DNA of 64,000 nucleotides from contig NZ_WACP01000004.1 of the NCBI RefSeq assembly GCF_008973665.1, positions 248,001-312,000 on the forward strand. Direction: 5' to 3'. The notes beneath the pieces are model-generated. The model saw only the letters and a program-made list of their open reading frames with translations, searched no databases and had not been told where the DNA came from. The position numbers and the translations under genes were made by a program. Within the stretch, counting starts at the first letter, position 1. Each line of letters opens with the position of its first letter. Positions 32,138 to 40,794 of the stretch are shown here, in pieces. This DNA is from Paenibacillus tengchongensis (GTDB lineage Bacteria > Bacillota > Bacilli > Paenibacillales > Paenibacillaceae).

Positions 32138-33007
32138 CTAGCCTTCTCGGAAACCCTCGCCATGTACGTCGTGGACATCGCTGATGATGACGAATGCCCG
32201 GGGATCGACAGATTTGACAAGCTGGCTCAAGCGGCGGATTTCCTGCCGGGACACAATGCAGTACACCATGTGCTTCGCCTGCTTGGAATAAGCGCCGATG
32301 GCCGGAATCAGCGTGACGCCGCGCTCCATCTCCACCGTAATGAGGTCGGCGATCTTGGGTGCTTCGTCGCTGATAATGGTGAAGGCTTTGGCGGCGTATG
32401 CTCCCTCCTGGATGAAATCGATCATTTTGGAGGCGATGAAGACGGCAACCAGGGTATACAGAATCTTTTCCCGCGGAATATAAAGCAGGGAGGCACCGAT
32501 GATAATGAAGTCGGCCGCCAGAATGATCTGACCCATGCTCCAGCCGAACTTGCGGCCAAGGATCCGCGCCACAATATCAATGCCCCCGGTTGTTCCGCCG
32601 AACCGGAATACGATCCCGAGACCAAGGCCGAGTGTGACGCCTGCATAAAGTGAGGCCAGAATAAAATCATGCTCGGTGGTGAACGGTTCAATCCAGCCTT
32701 GGGCGATGATCTGCTCGAAGACCCAGAGGAAAAAGGTCAGCGAGCCGATGCCGACGCCGGTATAGGCGATCTGTCTGGCCCCGAGCAGCTTCCAGCCGAG
32801 AATGAACAGCGGGAGATTGAGCAGCAGGTTGGATAAGAAGATCGGAACATTAAAAGCATAATTCAGTAGAATGGTAATCCCGGTGACTCCGCCCTCCATT
32901 AACTGGTTCGGCACTATGAAGTACAGCAAGCCAAAAGCATATACGGCTGTACCCAGCAGAATGGCGGCGATAATTTTGCCGTTGTTAAACAGTTTCGCTG
33001 AATTCAT
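32138..33007 (-). CDS. YitT family membrane protein (YpjC position)
   Basis: 289 residues with five hydrophobic segments in the first 170 residues (IIAAILLGTAVYAFGLLYFI, TGITILLNYAF, NLLLNLPLFILGW, GVTLGLGLGIVFR, GQIILAADFIIIGASLLYI) and a C-terminal soluble DUF2179 domain with KAFTIISDEAPKIADLIT and MVYCIVSRQEIRRL. This matches the YitT/YpjC family, of unknown transport or sensor role. I use ATG 33007 because GAGGG sits five bases upstream; ATG 33028 is also in frame but lacks a ribosome site. Unlike ypjC in B. subtilis, it is transcribed against its neighbours. Confidence 0.88.
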   Translation of the reverse strand: MNSAKLFNNGKIIAAILLGTAVYAFGLLYFIVPNQLMEGGVTGITILLNYAFNVPIFLSNLLLNLPLFILGWKLLGARQIAYTGVGIGSLTFFLWVFEQIIAQGWIEPFTTEHDFILASLYAGVTLGLGLGIVFRFGGTTGGIDIVARILGRKFGWSMGQIILAADFIIIGASLLYIPREKILYTLVAVFIASKMIDFIQEGAYAAKAFTIISDEAPKIADLITVEMERGVTLIPAIGAYSKQAKHMVYCIVSRQEIRRLSQLVKSVDPRAFVIISDVHDVHGEGFREG

Positions 33008-33166
33008 GTAATCCCTCGCTATGCCCATATAGGGGCAGAATATAGGAAGAAGGCTTTGGTCCGGCCCAGGCCGGATTTGTAAAAAAGATTTGTCTTCAAA
33101 ACGTCTTTACGATAACATAGGGGCAAACAGAAGGCAAGAACTCACAGGGGGCGAAGAATACTAAAA

Positions 33167-33496
33167 ATGGATAAAAGTCTTGGCGATATCCAGCGTGAAG
33201 TCGACGCTTATATCTCACAGTTTAAAGAAGGTTACTTTAGCCCGTTGTCCATGATGGCCCGGATGTCCGAGGAAGTGGGCGAGCTCGCGCGGGAAGTGAA
33301 CCACCGGTTCGGTGAGAAACCGAAGAAAGCCGATGAAGCGGAAAACTCCATTGAGCTTGAATTGGGTGATATCCTCTTCATTACAGTATGTTTCGCCAAT
33401 TCGCTTGGCATTGATTTAACGGAAGCGCATAATAAAGTGATGCACAAATTCAATACGCGCGACGCTGACCGGTGGACGCCCAAAAACACCGATTAG
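33167..33496 (+). CDS. ypjD: MazG-like nucleotide pyrophosphohydrolase YpjD
   Basis: 109 residues. One MazG domain with ARMSEEVGELAREV at about 31-44 (EExxE) and ELGDILFITVCFAN at about 65-78 (ExxD), the metal-binding residues. Hydrolyses nucleoside triphosphates or analogues. It lies upstream of dapB, as in B. subtilis. The ATG at 33167 has GGGGGCGAAG 15-24 bases upstream and only A-rich sequence nearer. Confidence 0.92.
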   Translation: MDKSLGDIQREVDAYISQFKEGYFSPLSMMARMSEEVGELAREVNHRFGEKPKKADEAENSIELELGDILFITVCFANSLGIDLTEAHNKVMHKFNTRDADRWTPKNTD

Positions 33497-33556
33497 GCTT
33501 CATAAACATATGCTGTACCAAACTAACGGAATTTAGCCGTGGGGATGGTGTGCAGG

Positions 33557-34084
33557 GTGAGTCCTAATGAACAGAACGAATACGTCAAAGCGGCATACCG
33601 CTCCATACTGCGCAGTGATTTTGCCGAAGCGATCAAGCACTTCGAGACAGCCATTGCGGCAAGTCCGGACGATGCCGAGGTCCGCTACCGCTGTTCGATC
33701 ACTTACGCCCGCAGCGGTATGCTGGAAAAAGCGCTTGAGCATGCCCAGGCGGCTGTAAAGCTGGAGGAGAAGCCGGAGTACCGGCTGCATCTGCAGCATC
33801 TGCAGGCGCTCCGGCTTGTACAGGAGGCGAAGAAGCTGCTGGAGGATGAACAGGCCGGCAGCCACAATCCGTACCGTCCGGTTACATTGCTGCGCGAAGC
33901 GATCAGGCTGGATCCCTTGTATGGGGATGCCTACGTATGGCTGGCCATCGCCCACAGCCGGATCAACGAGCATGTGCAGGCGATTGCCGCGCTTAAAGAG
34001 GTAATCGCGCTGCATCCCGATGATGCCGGACTGCGGCAATTAATGAAAGACCTGCAACGGTCATTGCAGAAATATATCCAGTAA
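33557..34084 (+). CDS. TPR-repeat protein
   Basis: 175 residues from GTG 33557 (an earlier in-frame GTG at 33539 gives 181). It has three to four TPR units: YVKAAYRSILRSDFAEAIKH, RYRCSITYARSGMLEKALEH and ending YGDAYVWLAIAHSRINEHVQ followed by LKEVIALHPDD. It should be a protein-binding adaptor; no enzyme domain is seen. It lies between ypjD and dapB, where B. subtilis has no gene, and a second TPR-type gene lies at 42174. Confidence 0.82.
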   Translation: MSPNEQNEYVKAAYRSILRSDFAEAIKHFETAIAASPDDAEVRYRCSITYARSGMLEKALEHAQAAVKLEEKPEYRLHLQHLQALRLVQEAKKLLEDEQAGSHNPYRPVTLLREAIRLDPLYGDAYVWLAIAHSRINEHVQAIAALKEVIALHPDDAGLRQLMKDLQRSLQKYIQ

Positions 34085-34116
34085 ATGTTGAACTAGGACA
34101 AAGAGGAGGATACAAG

Positions 34117-34920
34117 GTGAGCGACAAGATCAAAGTAATCGTCTCCGGTGCAGGAGGCAGAATGGGCAAAGAAGTAGTTAAGCTGGTGCTGGAGGATGAA
34201 GCGCTGGAGCTGGCGGCGGCAGTTGACCGTTCCGCCAGCGGAATGGATGCCGGCCGGCTGGTTGGACTTGAAGAATGCGGAGTAATCGTTACTTCCGATC
34301 TGGAAGCCGCCTTGAACGAGCGCGGAGGAGAGGTGCTGGTTGATTTTACTACTCCCCAGTCTGCTTACGACAACACTGCACTGGCAGTCAAATACGGGGT
34401 GCGTCCGGTAATCGGGACGACCGGTTTCACACCGGAGCAGATCGGGGATCTGGACAAGCAATGCCGGGAACGGGGCATCGGCGGGCTGATTGCACCCAAT
34501 TTCTCCATCGGGGCCATTCTGCTGATGAAGTTTGCTGCACAGGCGGCCAAATACTTCCCGCATCTGGAGATTATCGAAACCCATGGCGACCAGAAGCTGG
34601 ATGCGCCGTCGGGCACGGCCATCAAGACGGCCGAGATGATTTCCGAGGCACGCGAGGAGCTGCGCCAGGGCAATCCACAGGAAGAAGAGGTCATTGAGGG
34701 CGCGCGCGGCGGTTACTATAACGGCTTCCGGATTCACAGCGTCCGCCTGCCGGGAGTGTTTGCCCAGGAGGAAGTGGTGTTCGGGGGATTCGGACAGTCG
34801 CTCAAAATCCGCCACGACTCCTATGAGCGTGCGGGATATATGCCGGGAGTAAAAATGGGCATCGAGAAGGTTATGGGCTACACGGGATTGATTTACGGTT
34901 TCGAGCATTTCATAGAATAG
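34117..34920 (+). CDS. dapB: 4-hydroxy-tetrahydrodipicolinate reductase
   Basis: NAD(P)H reductase of the lysine/diaminopimelate/dipicolinate pathway. 267 residues. [16 protein letters not shown] is at about 5-20, GTTGFTPEQ near 91 and the catalytic segment [16 protein letters not shown] at about 152-167, with the His and Lys in place. The segment usually has two adjacent histidines; the second is Gly here. GTG at 34117 follows AGGAGG. It starts the dapB-mgsA-bshB1 operon. Confidence 0.95.
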   Translation: MSDKIKVIVSGAGGRMGKEVVKLVLEDEALELAAAVDRSASGMDAGRLVGLEECGVIVTSDLEAALNERGGEVLVDFTTPQSAYDNTALAVKYGVRPVIGTTGFTPEQIGDLDKQCRERGIGGLIAPNFSIGAILLMKFAAQAAKYFPHLEIIETHGDQKLDAPSGTAIKTAEMISEAREELRQGNPQEEEVIEGARGGYYNGFRIHSVRLPGVFAQEEVVFGGFGQSLKIRHDSYERAGYMPGVKMGIEKVMGYTGLIYGFEHFIE

Positions 34921-34936
34921 ACGGGGGAGAAACAGG

Positions 34937-35362
34937 ATGTTGAAGATTGCTTTTATCGCGCATGACCGCAAGAAAGATGAAATGGTTAATTTTGTGACGG
35001 CTTACGAGCATGTGTTTGACGGTCATGAGCTTTATTCCACCGGTACGACCGGACAGCGGATTATGGAAGCGACCAAGCTGATCATTCACCGCTACATGTC
35101 CGGACCGTTGGGCGGAGATCAGCAAATCGGCTCAATGGTGGCGCAGGATGAACTGGATTTGATTGTATTCCTCCGCGATCCGCTGATGGCGCAGCCCCAT
35201 GAGCCTGATATCACCGCACTGCTGCGGCTGTGCGACGTCTACGGTATTCCGGTGGCCACCAATATCGCCACCGCCGAAATTCTGGTCAAGGCGATTGACC
35301 GCGGCGATTTCGGCTGGCGGGAGCTCGTACATAAGTACAAGCCGGGCGTTGACGAGCAATGA
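34937..35362 (+). CDS. mgsA: Methylglyoxal synthase
   Basis: Turns dihydroxyacetone phosphate into methylglyoxal and phosphate, a bypass when sugar phosphates build up. 141 residues. [11 protein letters not shown] at about 6-16, [22 protein letters not shown] at about 55-67 and the catalytic [14 protein letters not shown] at about 79-92 are typical. It precedes bshB1, whose product bacillithiol detoxifies methylglyoxal, so the adjacency makes functional sense. GGGGGAG lies upstream. Confidence 0.96.
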   Translation: MLKIAFIAHDRKKDEMVNFVTAYEHVFDGHELYSTGTTGQRIMEATKLIIHRYMSGPLGGDQQIGSMVAQDELDLIVFLRDPLMAQPHEPDITALLRLCDVYGIPVATNIATAEILVKAIDRGDFGWRELVHKYKPGVDEQ

Positions 35363-36054
35363 AGCTGGACATCCTGGTGTTCGGCGCCCATGCCGATGAC
35401 GCCGAGATCGGTATGGCGGGAACCATTGCCAAACATACAGCTGCCGGCAAGCGTGTGGGCATCTGTGATTTGACGGAGGCCGAGATGTCCTCCAACGGAA
35501 CGGTGGAAGGACGCAAGCTGGAAGCGCAGGCTGCAGCAGACCTGCTTGGCGTATCTGTGCGGAGCAATCTCGGCCTGCCGGATCGCGGTCTGCACGGGGA
35601 TGAGCGGCAGCTGGCGGCTGTGACGGCGGAAATCCGCCGCTATGCCCCGAATATCGTCTTTGCCCCTTACTGGGAGGATCGCCATCCCGACCACATCGCC
35701 GCCAGCAAGCTGGTGGAAGCGGCGGTATTCAACGCCAAGCTGCGCAAATATATGCCGGAGCTGCCGGCGGTACCTGCGCCGCTGCTGTATTTTTATTTCA
35801 TCAACGATCTGGGGCGTACGGATCTCATCGTCGATGTAACGGAACAATACGGGCTGAAGGAACAGTCGCTGGCCTGCTACCGTTCGCAGTTTGCGAAAGC
35901 GCCCGGCGAGGATATCGTCTCAACACCGCTCAACGAGGGCTACATCGAACGTGTCCGCGCACGGGACATGCTGCTCGGGCAGCGCAAGCTGATCCCTTTT
36001 GCCGAAGGATTTGCCTGCCGGGTGCCGCATACGGTGAATTTATTTGAAAAATAA
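35359..36054 (+). CDS. bshB1: Bacillithiol biosynthesis deacetylase BshB1
   Basis: Zinc enzyme that removes the acetyl group from GlcNAc-malate, the second step of bacillithiol synthesis. 231 residues. The metal-binding [14 protein letters not shown] is at about 7-20 (the usual HPDD reads HADD) and the second metal site is in [13 protein letters not shown] at about 108-120. It starts on ATGA overlapping the mgsA stop. BshA follows after a terminator-like hairpin. Confidence 0.94.
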   Translation: MKLDILVFGAHADDAEIGMAGTIAKHTAAGKRVGICDLTEAEMSSNGTVEGRKLEAQAAADLLGVSVRSNLGLPDRGLHGDERQLAAVTAEIRRYAPNIVFAPYWEDRHPDHIAASKLVEAAVFNAKLRKYMPELPAVPAPLLYFYFINDLGRTDLIVDVTEQYGLKEQSLACYRSQFAKAPGEDIVSTPLNEGYIERVRARDMLLGQRKLIPFAEGFACRVPHTVNLFEK

Positions 36055-36066
36055 TAGAGAATAGTG

Positions 36067-36128
36067 AGAAACGGTTGCTTAGCCAATACAGGACATAAGC
36101 GGCCGTTTCTTCTTCTCTTGCGGCAACT
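36067..36128 (+). terminator. Terminator between bshB1 and bshA
   Basis: AGAAACGG (36067-36074) pairs with CCGTTTCT (36113-36120), with an inner GCTT/AAGC pair, followed by TCTTCTCTT. A TATAAT box at 36185-36190 with a weak -35 may start a bshA transcript. Confidence 0.6.
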
Positions 36129-36247
36129 CTTCCGGCAGGCGGAAGCGGGTGTTGTCAACGCTTTATTATTGGGTAAGGAACCACTATAATAAATTCATGT
36201 CATTACATGAAGTAATAATAAATTGTAAAAGGTAAGGGGACGGAGCT

Positions 36248-37405
36248 ATGCAACGGCTAAAAATCGGCATCACCTGTTATCCGTCTCTCGGCGGCTCGGG
36301 CGTTGTGGCGACAGAGCTTGGCAAATTACTGGCCGAGAAAGGCCATGAGGTCCATTTTATTACACACAGCATTCCGTTCCGGCTCGGGACGTTTCAGAAG
36401 AACATTTATTATCACGAGGTGGAGGTCAACGACTATTACGTTTTCCGCTATCCGCCTTATGACCTGGCCCTGGCGACCAAGATGGCCCATGTAGCCAAAA
36501 TGCAGAATCTGGACCTGTTCCATGTCCACTATGCCGTGCCGCATGCCGTCTGCGCCTATCTGGCCAAGCAGATGCTCGGCAACGATATCAAGGTGGTCAC
36601 GACGCTGCATGGCACCGATATCACGGTTCTGGGACACGATGAATCGCTCAAGGATCTGATTCGTCTGGGCATCAACGAAAGCGATGCAGTGACCGCAGTA
36701 TCGGAAGACCTCATCCGGGAGACCCGCCGCGCGCTCGATATTACAAGGGATATTGACCTGACGTATAATTTTATCGACAAAAGAGTGTACTATCCGCGTG
36801 ATGTGGCGGACTGGCGCGGTGATTTCGCGGCTCCGCACGAGAAGATCCTGATGCATATCAGCAACTTCCGTCCGGTCAAGCGGGTCGGCGATGTCGTCGA
36901 TATCTTTGCAAGGGTGAACCGCGAGGTGCCATCGCGTCTGCTGCTGGTCGGCGAAGGGCCGGACCTGCCGAAGATTCAGGCCAAGATCAGCGAGATGGGC
37001 CTGGAGGACCGGGTACGGTTCCTCGGCAAGCAGGATGAAATCGCCCAGGTGATCTCTCTGGCCGATCTGCTTCTCCTGCCCTCGGAGAAGGAAAGCTTCG
37101 GGCTTGTAGCACTGGAAGCGATGGCCTGCGGCGTCCCGACGATCGGCTCACAGGCCGGCGGGATGCCGGAGCTCATTATGCACGGGAAGACCGGTTTTCT
37201 GGCACCGATCGGCGACACGGCAGCCATGGCGGAATATGCGGTCCGGCTGCTCTCGGACGGCAAGATGGCCGAGGAGTTCCGCAGAGCCTGTCTGGAGCGG
37301 GCCTGCGAAGGCTTCAGCCGTGACCGCATTACGAACCAGTATGAGGATATTTATTACCGCGTGCTCGGCCGCAAAGTCCTTGGGCTGGATACGATCCGCA
37401 GATAG
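36248..37405 (+). CDS. bshA: N-acetyl-alpha-D-glucosaminyl L-malate synthase BshA
   Basis: GT4 glycosyltransferase that joins UDP-GlcNAc and L-malate, the first step of bacillithiol synthesis. 385 residues. KIGITCYPSLGGSGVVATEL at about 4-23, the DLFHVHYAVPHAVCAYL segment near 91-107, LHGTDITVLG at about 119-128, LMHISNFRPVKRV near 200 and the nucleotide-binding PSEKESFGLVALEAMACGVP at about 277-296 are all typical. A cca gene follows with 13 bases between. Confidence 0.96.
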   Translation: MQRLKIGITCYPSLGGSGVVATELGKLLAEKGHEVHFITHSIPFRLGTFQKNIYYHEVEVNDYYVFRYPPYDLALATKMAHVAKMQNLDLFHVHYAVPHAVCAYLAKQMLGNDIKVVTTLHGTDITVLGHDESLKDLIRLGINESDAVTAVSEDLIRETRRALDITRDIDLTYNFIDKRVYYPRDVADWRGDFAAPHEKILMHISNFRPVKRVGDVVDIFARVNREVPSRLLLVGEGPDLPKIQAKISEMGLEDRVRFLGKQDEIAQVISLADLLLLPSEKESFGLVALEAMACGVPTIGSQAGGMPELIMHGKTGFLAPIGDTAAMAEYAVRLLSDGKMAEEFRRACLERACEGFSRDRITNQYEDIYYRVLGRKVLGLDTIRR

Positions 37406-37418
37406 GGGGCTGAGCCGG

Positions 37419-38819
37419 GTGAAATGGAACATGGCGCCCGCCGGCATGGCGGAGGCCGCCGGACAGGTGATGTCCGTGCTGGCCGAACGCGGCCGAGAGG
37501 CCTATTTCGTCGGCGGATGCATCCGCGACGAATTGCTGGGCCGGCCCGTGCATGATATCGATCTGACGACTTCGGCGCTGCCGGAGGAGATTATGGAGGC
37601 TTTTCCGCGCTGCGTCCCGACGGGGCTGGCTCACGGCACGGTTACGGTGCTACAGGACGGATTCAGCTTTGAAGTAACTACATACCGCACGGAGAGCGGC
37701 TATGCCGACCACCGGCGGCCGGAGCATGTCTCTTTCGTGAGCGATGTGAAGGAGGACCTGCGGCGCCGTGACTTCACGATCAACGCGATCTGCAGCGGCA
37801 TGGACGGCAAGCTGCTCGATCCGTTCGGGGGTGCGGCCGATCTGGAGCGCCGCCTCGTGCGCTGCGTCGGCGAAGCCGAAGAGCGCTTCGACGAGGATGC
37901 GCTGCGGATGCTGCGCTGCCTGCGGTTCGCAGCGGTGCTGGATTTCCGCATCGCGAAGAACACCTGGCGCGGGCTGCTGCGCCAGCGCGACAAGCTGGCG
38001 CACATTGCCGTGGAGCGGATGCGCTCCGAAGTCGAGCGCATCGTGGAGGGGCCGCACCCGCAGCGCGGCCTGGCCCTGATTGCGCGCAGCGGACTGCTGC
38101 CGCGCGGCAAAGCTCCGTTCCCCTGGACCGGCGTTGAGCTGGCGGCAGCCGCCGCTCAGCTAGCCGGGATCGGGGAACTGCAGAGCGCCCGCCTGCGGTG
38201 GGCGCTGCTGCTCCATGCCCTGGGGCAGTCGGCCGCTTCGGCCGACGGACTGCTGCGGGCATGGACGTTCCCGGGGGCGACGCGCAGCGCCGTCGCCGGG
38301 GTGCTGCGCGCCCGCGAGGCATGGCTCGCGGCGCTGGCGGAGGTGCCGCCGGGGACCCCGGGCGGCACGGAGCAGCTGCGGCGGCGGTGGATCGCCGCCG
38401 TGCTGGCCATCGGCCGCGCAGCCGCCGAAGGCTGGCTTGCGGTGGCCGAGGCGCTGCCGCCGGGTGCCGGCGGCGGCTCCGCGGGGCCTGCAGCGGCTGA
38501 GCCCGCTGCAGAGCCAGGCACCGGCCCGGCGGCTAGCCCCGCCGGGCCGCCAGCAGCCGCAGACGCTGCCTCAGCGCCTGCCGCTCCGCCGGACACCGCC
38601 CGGCTCCGCGCCTGGATCGCGGCCATGCCGCTGTTCACGCTCGGAGAGCTGGCGGTGACAGGGGGGCAGGTGGCAGCACGGCTCGACAAGCGGCCGGGCC
38701 CGTGGCTGGGCACGCTGCTGCAGCGCCTGCTGCTGGAAGTGGCGGCGGGTGCGCTTGACAATGACCCGCAGGTATTGCTGCAGGAAGCACAAAGGATGGT
38801 TAAACATGATGAGCAATAA
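37419..38819 (+). CDS. cca: CCA-adding tRNA nucleotidyltransferase with Ala/Pro-rich insert
   Basis: Adds CCA to tRNA 3' ends. 466 residues from GTG 37419 (AGGGGG nine bases upstream); ATG 37431 is an alternative. The class II head has YFVGGCIRDELLG at about 29-41, the catalytic HDIDLTT at about 46-52, the RRRDFTINAI segment near 111-120 and EDALRMLRCLRFAAVLDFRI at about 157-176. Residues about 345-395 are an Ala/Pro/Gly-rich, low-complexity stretch absent from the usual enzyme (about 400 residues in B. subtilis), encoded by very GC-rich DNA. The true C-terminal helical region resumes with RLRAWIAAMPLFTLGELAVT. Confidence 0.93.
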   Translation: MKWNMAPAGMAEAAGQVMSVLAERGREAYFVGGCIRDELLGRPVHDIDLTTSALPEEIMEAFPRCVPTGLAHGTVTVLQDGFSFEVTTYRTESGYADHRRPEHVSFVSDVKEDLRRRDFTINAICSGMDGKLLDPFGGAADLERRLVRCVGEAEERFDEDALRMLRCLRFAAVLDFRIAKNTWRGLLRQRDKLAHIAVERMRSEVERIVEGPHPQRGLALIARSGLLPRGKAPFPWTGVELAAAAAQLAGIGELQSARLRWALLLHALGQSAASADGLLRAWTFPGATRSAVAGVLRAREAWLAALAEVPPGTPGGTEQLRRRWIAAVLAIGRAAAEGWLAVAEALPPGAGGGSAGPAAAEPAAEPGTGPAASPAGPPAAADAASAPAAPPDTARLRAWIAAMPLFTLGELAVTGGQVAARLDKRPGPWLGTLLQRLLLEVAAGALDNDPQVLLQEAQRMVKHDEQ

Positions 38820-39603
38820 ACTGACATCGAATCGGGAACCGCAGGGGGAAGGTAAAACGTCCCGGTGGTCTGTCCTTCTGCACCGGCTGGACACCGTGGT
38901 TTCTACGCAGGAGGAAGCCAAGAGACTCGCAGAGTCCGGTGCCTCCGAAGGCACCGCCGTGATGGCAGAGGAGCAGACCGGCGGCCGGGGCCGCATGGGC
39001 CGCAAATGGCACTCGCCTCCGGGCAAAGGCATCTGGATGAGCGTGGTGCTGCGGCCGGAGCTGCCGCTGGCGGCGACCCCCCAGCTGACCCTGCTGGCCG
39101 GTGTGGCGGTGTGCACCGCTATCCGCCGGGTGACCGGAGTAGAGGCCGGAATTAAATGGCCCAACGATCTGCTGGCCGGAGGCCGCAAAATTTGCGGAAT
39201 TTTGGTTGAATCCTCCCTCCGGGAAGGCGGGCTGCATTACGCGATAGCTGGAATCGGGATATCGGCCAATCTGGCGGTGGAGGATTACCCGGAGGAGCTG
39301 CGCGGCGTAGCCACCTCGCTCCAGATTGAAAGCGGCGAGCCCGTGGACCGCATTGAACTGGCGGAAGCGGTGCTGGCTGAACTGGAGGCCTGGTACAGTG
39401 TTTATCTGCGGGAGGGGTTCGCCCCGGTGCGCGAAGCTTGGGAATCTCTCTCGGTGACGCTCGGACGGCGCATTATCTTCGGCACACCCGAGAACCGCGG
39501 GGAGGGGCAGGCTGTCGGTCTCGATGAGAATGGCGCCTTGCTGCTGCAAAATGAGCGGGGGGAAATCATCAGCGTACTGTCTGGAGAAATTGAGATTATA
39601 TAA
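38806..39603 (+). CDS. birA: Biotin-protein ligase lacking the DNA-binding domain
   Basis: Attaches biotin to acetyl-CoA carboxylase and other carboxylases. 265 residues. The biotinyl-AMP loop GGRGRMGRKWHSPPGKGIWM lies at about 58-77, IKWPNDLLAGGRKICGILVE at about 119-138 and the C-terminal SH3-like domain closes the protein. The protein starts with about 25 residues of linker and then the catalytic domain; the N-terminal winged helix of bifunctional BirA (present in B. subtilis) is missing, and upstream is the 3' end of cca in another frame. It overlaps cca by 14 bases. Repression of biotin genes by this protein is therefore unlikely. Confidence 0.92.
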   Translation: MMSNKLTSNREPQGEGKTSRWSVLLHRLDTVVSTQEEAKRLAESGASEGTAVMAEEQTGGRGRMGRKWHSPPGKGIWMSVVLRPELPLAATPQLTLLAGVAVCTAIRRVTGVEAGIKWPNDLLAGGRKICGILVESSLREGGLHYAIAGIGISANLAVEDYPEELRGVATSLQIESGEPVDRIELAEAVLAELEAWYSVYLREGFAPVREAWESLSVTLGRRIIFGTPENRGEGQAVGLDENGALLLQNERGEIISVLSGEIEII

Positions 39604-39633
39604 TCCTTCATCCAATTATTACTCACTGAACAG

Positions 39634-39665
39634 GTGACAGGGCCTCCATGCCTTGTCACATTTTT
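39634..39665 (+). terminator. Terminator after birA
   Basis: GTGACAGGGC (39634-39643), CTCCAT loop, GCCTTGTCAC (39650-39659) and TTTTT at 39661-39665. Confidence 0.88.
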
Positions 39666-39703
39666 GTGGTGTAATTAAGCGGTGAATTTGTTATACTAGG
39701 GCA

Positions 39704-39807
39704 GAAGACGGTATCGGGTTAACGAACTGTACTTCGCCAGCTTCACCATCATCACTGGATTGACGGTATGTTGGATTCTGCTCTGAGCCGTAAGGACCGA
39801 GACAGAA
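39704..39807 (+). ncRNA. Candidate tandem pan RNA motif in the panB leader
   Basis: Two hairpins in a row upstream of panB. The first is GAAG-ACGGT-a-TCG-loop-CGA-ACTGT-a-CTTC (39704-39735) with a bulged adenine on each side (39713 and 39731). The second, 39776-39807, is TTCTG-CTC...GAG-a-CAGAA with bulged adenines at 39802 and, deeper, 39786 and 39796. The pan motif of Firmicutes, found upstream of panB, is defined by such hairpins with two conserved bulged adenines, often in tandem. A TATACT box at 39692-39697 would start the leader just before it. Ligand and mechanism of the motif are unknown. The match is by eye. Confidence 0.6.
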
Positions 39808-39842
39808 GGGACGATCGCGAGTGACTCTTTTTTGCCCTTCGG

Positions 39843-39876
39843 ACCTTTTTAGCGGACATGCTAAAAGGTTTTTTTG
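39843..39876 (+). terminator. Leader terminator between the pan-like hairpins and panB
   Basis: ACCTTTTTAGC (39843-39853), GGACAT loop, GCTAAAAGGT (39860-39869) and a long T-run to 39875. It lies after the pan-like hairpins and 51 bases before panB, so it can serve as the attenuator. A second, T-less hairpin TTTGCGC/GCGCAAA is at 39877-39896, and a GAAGGG...CCCTTC pair (39805-39840) may act as an alternative fold. Confidence 0.85.
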
Positions 39877-39926
39877 TTTGCGCGTTTTTGCGCAAAATCT
39901 AACACGAAAAGGGGAACGGGAGCGAA

Positions 39927-40793
39927 ATGGGAAACAAACAGCCACTCAACATTGTAAAAATGAAAAAAATGAAAGGTGACGGTGTACCGCTCAGCATGCT
40001 TACCGCATACGATTATCCTTCGGCCATGCTGGCCGAGGAAGCGGGCATCGATATGATTCTCGTCGGCGATTCGCTCGGCAATGTGGTACTGGGCTATGAT
40101 ACTACGCTGCCGGTGACCATCGACGATATGGTGTATCACACCCGCTCGGTGGTCCGCGGAGCGCCCAATACGTTCGTGGTGGCAGATATGCCGTTTATGA
40201 CTTATCACGGAAGTGTAGATGAGACGCTGCGCGGTGTGCGCCGCCTGATGCAGGAAGGCCGGGCCCAAGCTGTCAAAATGGAAGGCGGACAGGAAATCTG
40301 TACGGCCGTCAAGGCAGTGGTTAATGCCGGGGTGCCGGTTCTCGGCCATATCGGCCTGACCCCCCAGTCGGTGAATATGATCGGCGGCTACCGGATCCAG
40401 GGAAAAGATGCCAAGGATGCCCAGCGCCTGCTGGAACAGGCCAAGGCGCTGGAAGAAGCCGGCGCTTTTGCGATCGTGCTGGAGCTGGTCACCGAGGAGG
40501 TGGCCGCCGAGATTTCCCGGGCGCTCTCCATCCCGACCATCGGAATCGGGGCCGGACGGCACTGCGACGGCCAGGTGCTGGTGTTCCACGATGTGCTGCG
40601 CTATGACGCGGACTACCGCGAGAAGCGGTTCGTCAAATCCTATGCAGATGTGGGCAGCCTGATCCGCGAGGGCATCGGCAGCTATGTCCGGGAAGTGAAG
40701 GAACGCAGCTTCCCTGCGGAGGAGCATGTGTTCAAGGCAGACGAGAGTGTACTCGGCGCGCTGTACGGCGGAGCCGGAAAAGGAGTGGAGTAA
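39927..40793 (+). CDS. panB: 3-methyl-2-oxobutanoate hydroxymethyltransferase
   Basis: Makes ketopantoate from ketoisovalerate and methylene-THF. 288 residues. SMLTAYDYPSAMLAEEAGID at about 19-38, LVGDSLGNVVLGYDTTLPVT near 42-61, VVADMPFMTYHGS and KMEGGQE, GHIGLTPQSVNMIGGYRIQG at about 136-155 and PTIGIGAGRHCDGQVLVFHD near 201-220 are typical. AAAGGGGAACGGGAG lies 6-20 bases upstream. First gene of panBCD. Confidence 0.97.
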   Translation: MGNKQPLNIVKMKKMKGDGVPLSMLTAYDYPSAMLAEEAGIDMILVGDSLGNVVLGYDTTLPVTIDDMVYHTRSVVRGAPNTFVVADMPFMTYHGSVDETLRGVRRLMQEGRAQAVKMEGGQEICTAVKAVVNAGVPVLGHIGLTPQSVNMIGGYRIQGKDAKDAQRLLEQAKALEEAGAFAIVLELVTEEVAAEISRALSIPTIGIGAGRHCDGQVLVFHDVLRYDADYREKRFVKSYADVGSLIREGIGSYVREVKERSFPAEEHVFKADESVLGALYGGAGKGVE

Positions 40794-40794
40794 G

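Larger units (their letters stand above)
39604..39926 (+). other. birA-panB spacer
   Basis: 323 bases holding the birA terminator, the pan-like leader hairpins and the leader terminator listed separately. No coding sequence is seen. Confidence 0.6.

Noticed and set aside
38215..38658. Alternative-frame open reading frames inside the GC-rich part of cca
   Set aside because: Very GC-rich DNA lengthens all frames here; only the cca frame carries a family motif on both sides.
39785..39880. T-box in the panB leader
   Set aside because: AGGGACGATCGCG resembles the T-box core but lacks the TGGN bulge and no specifier stem was seen. The hairpins fit the pan-type pattern better.
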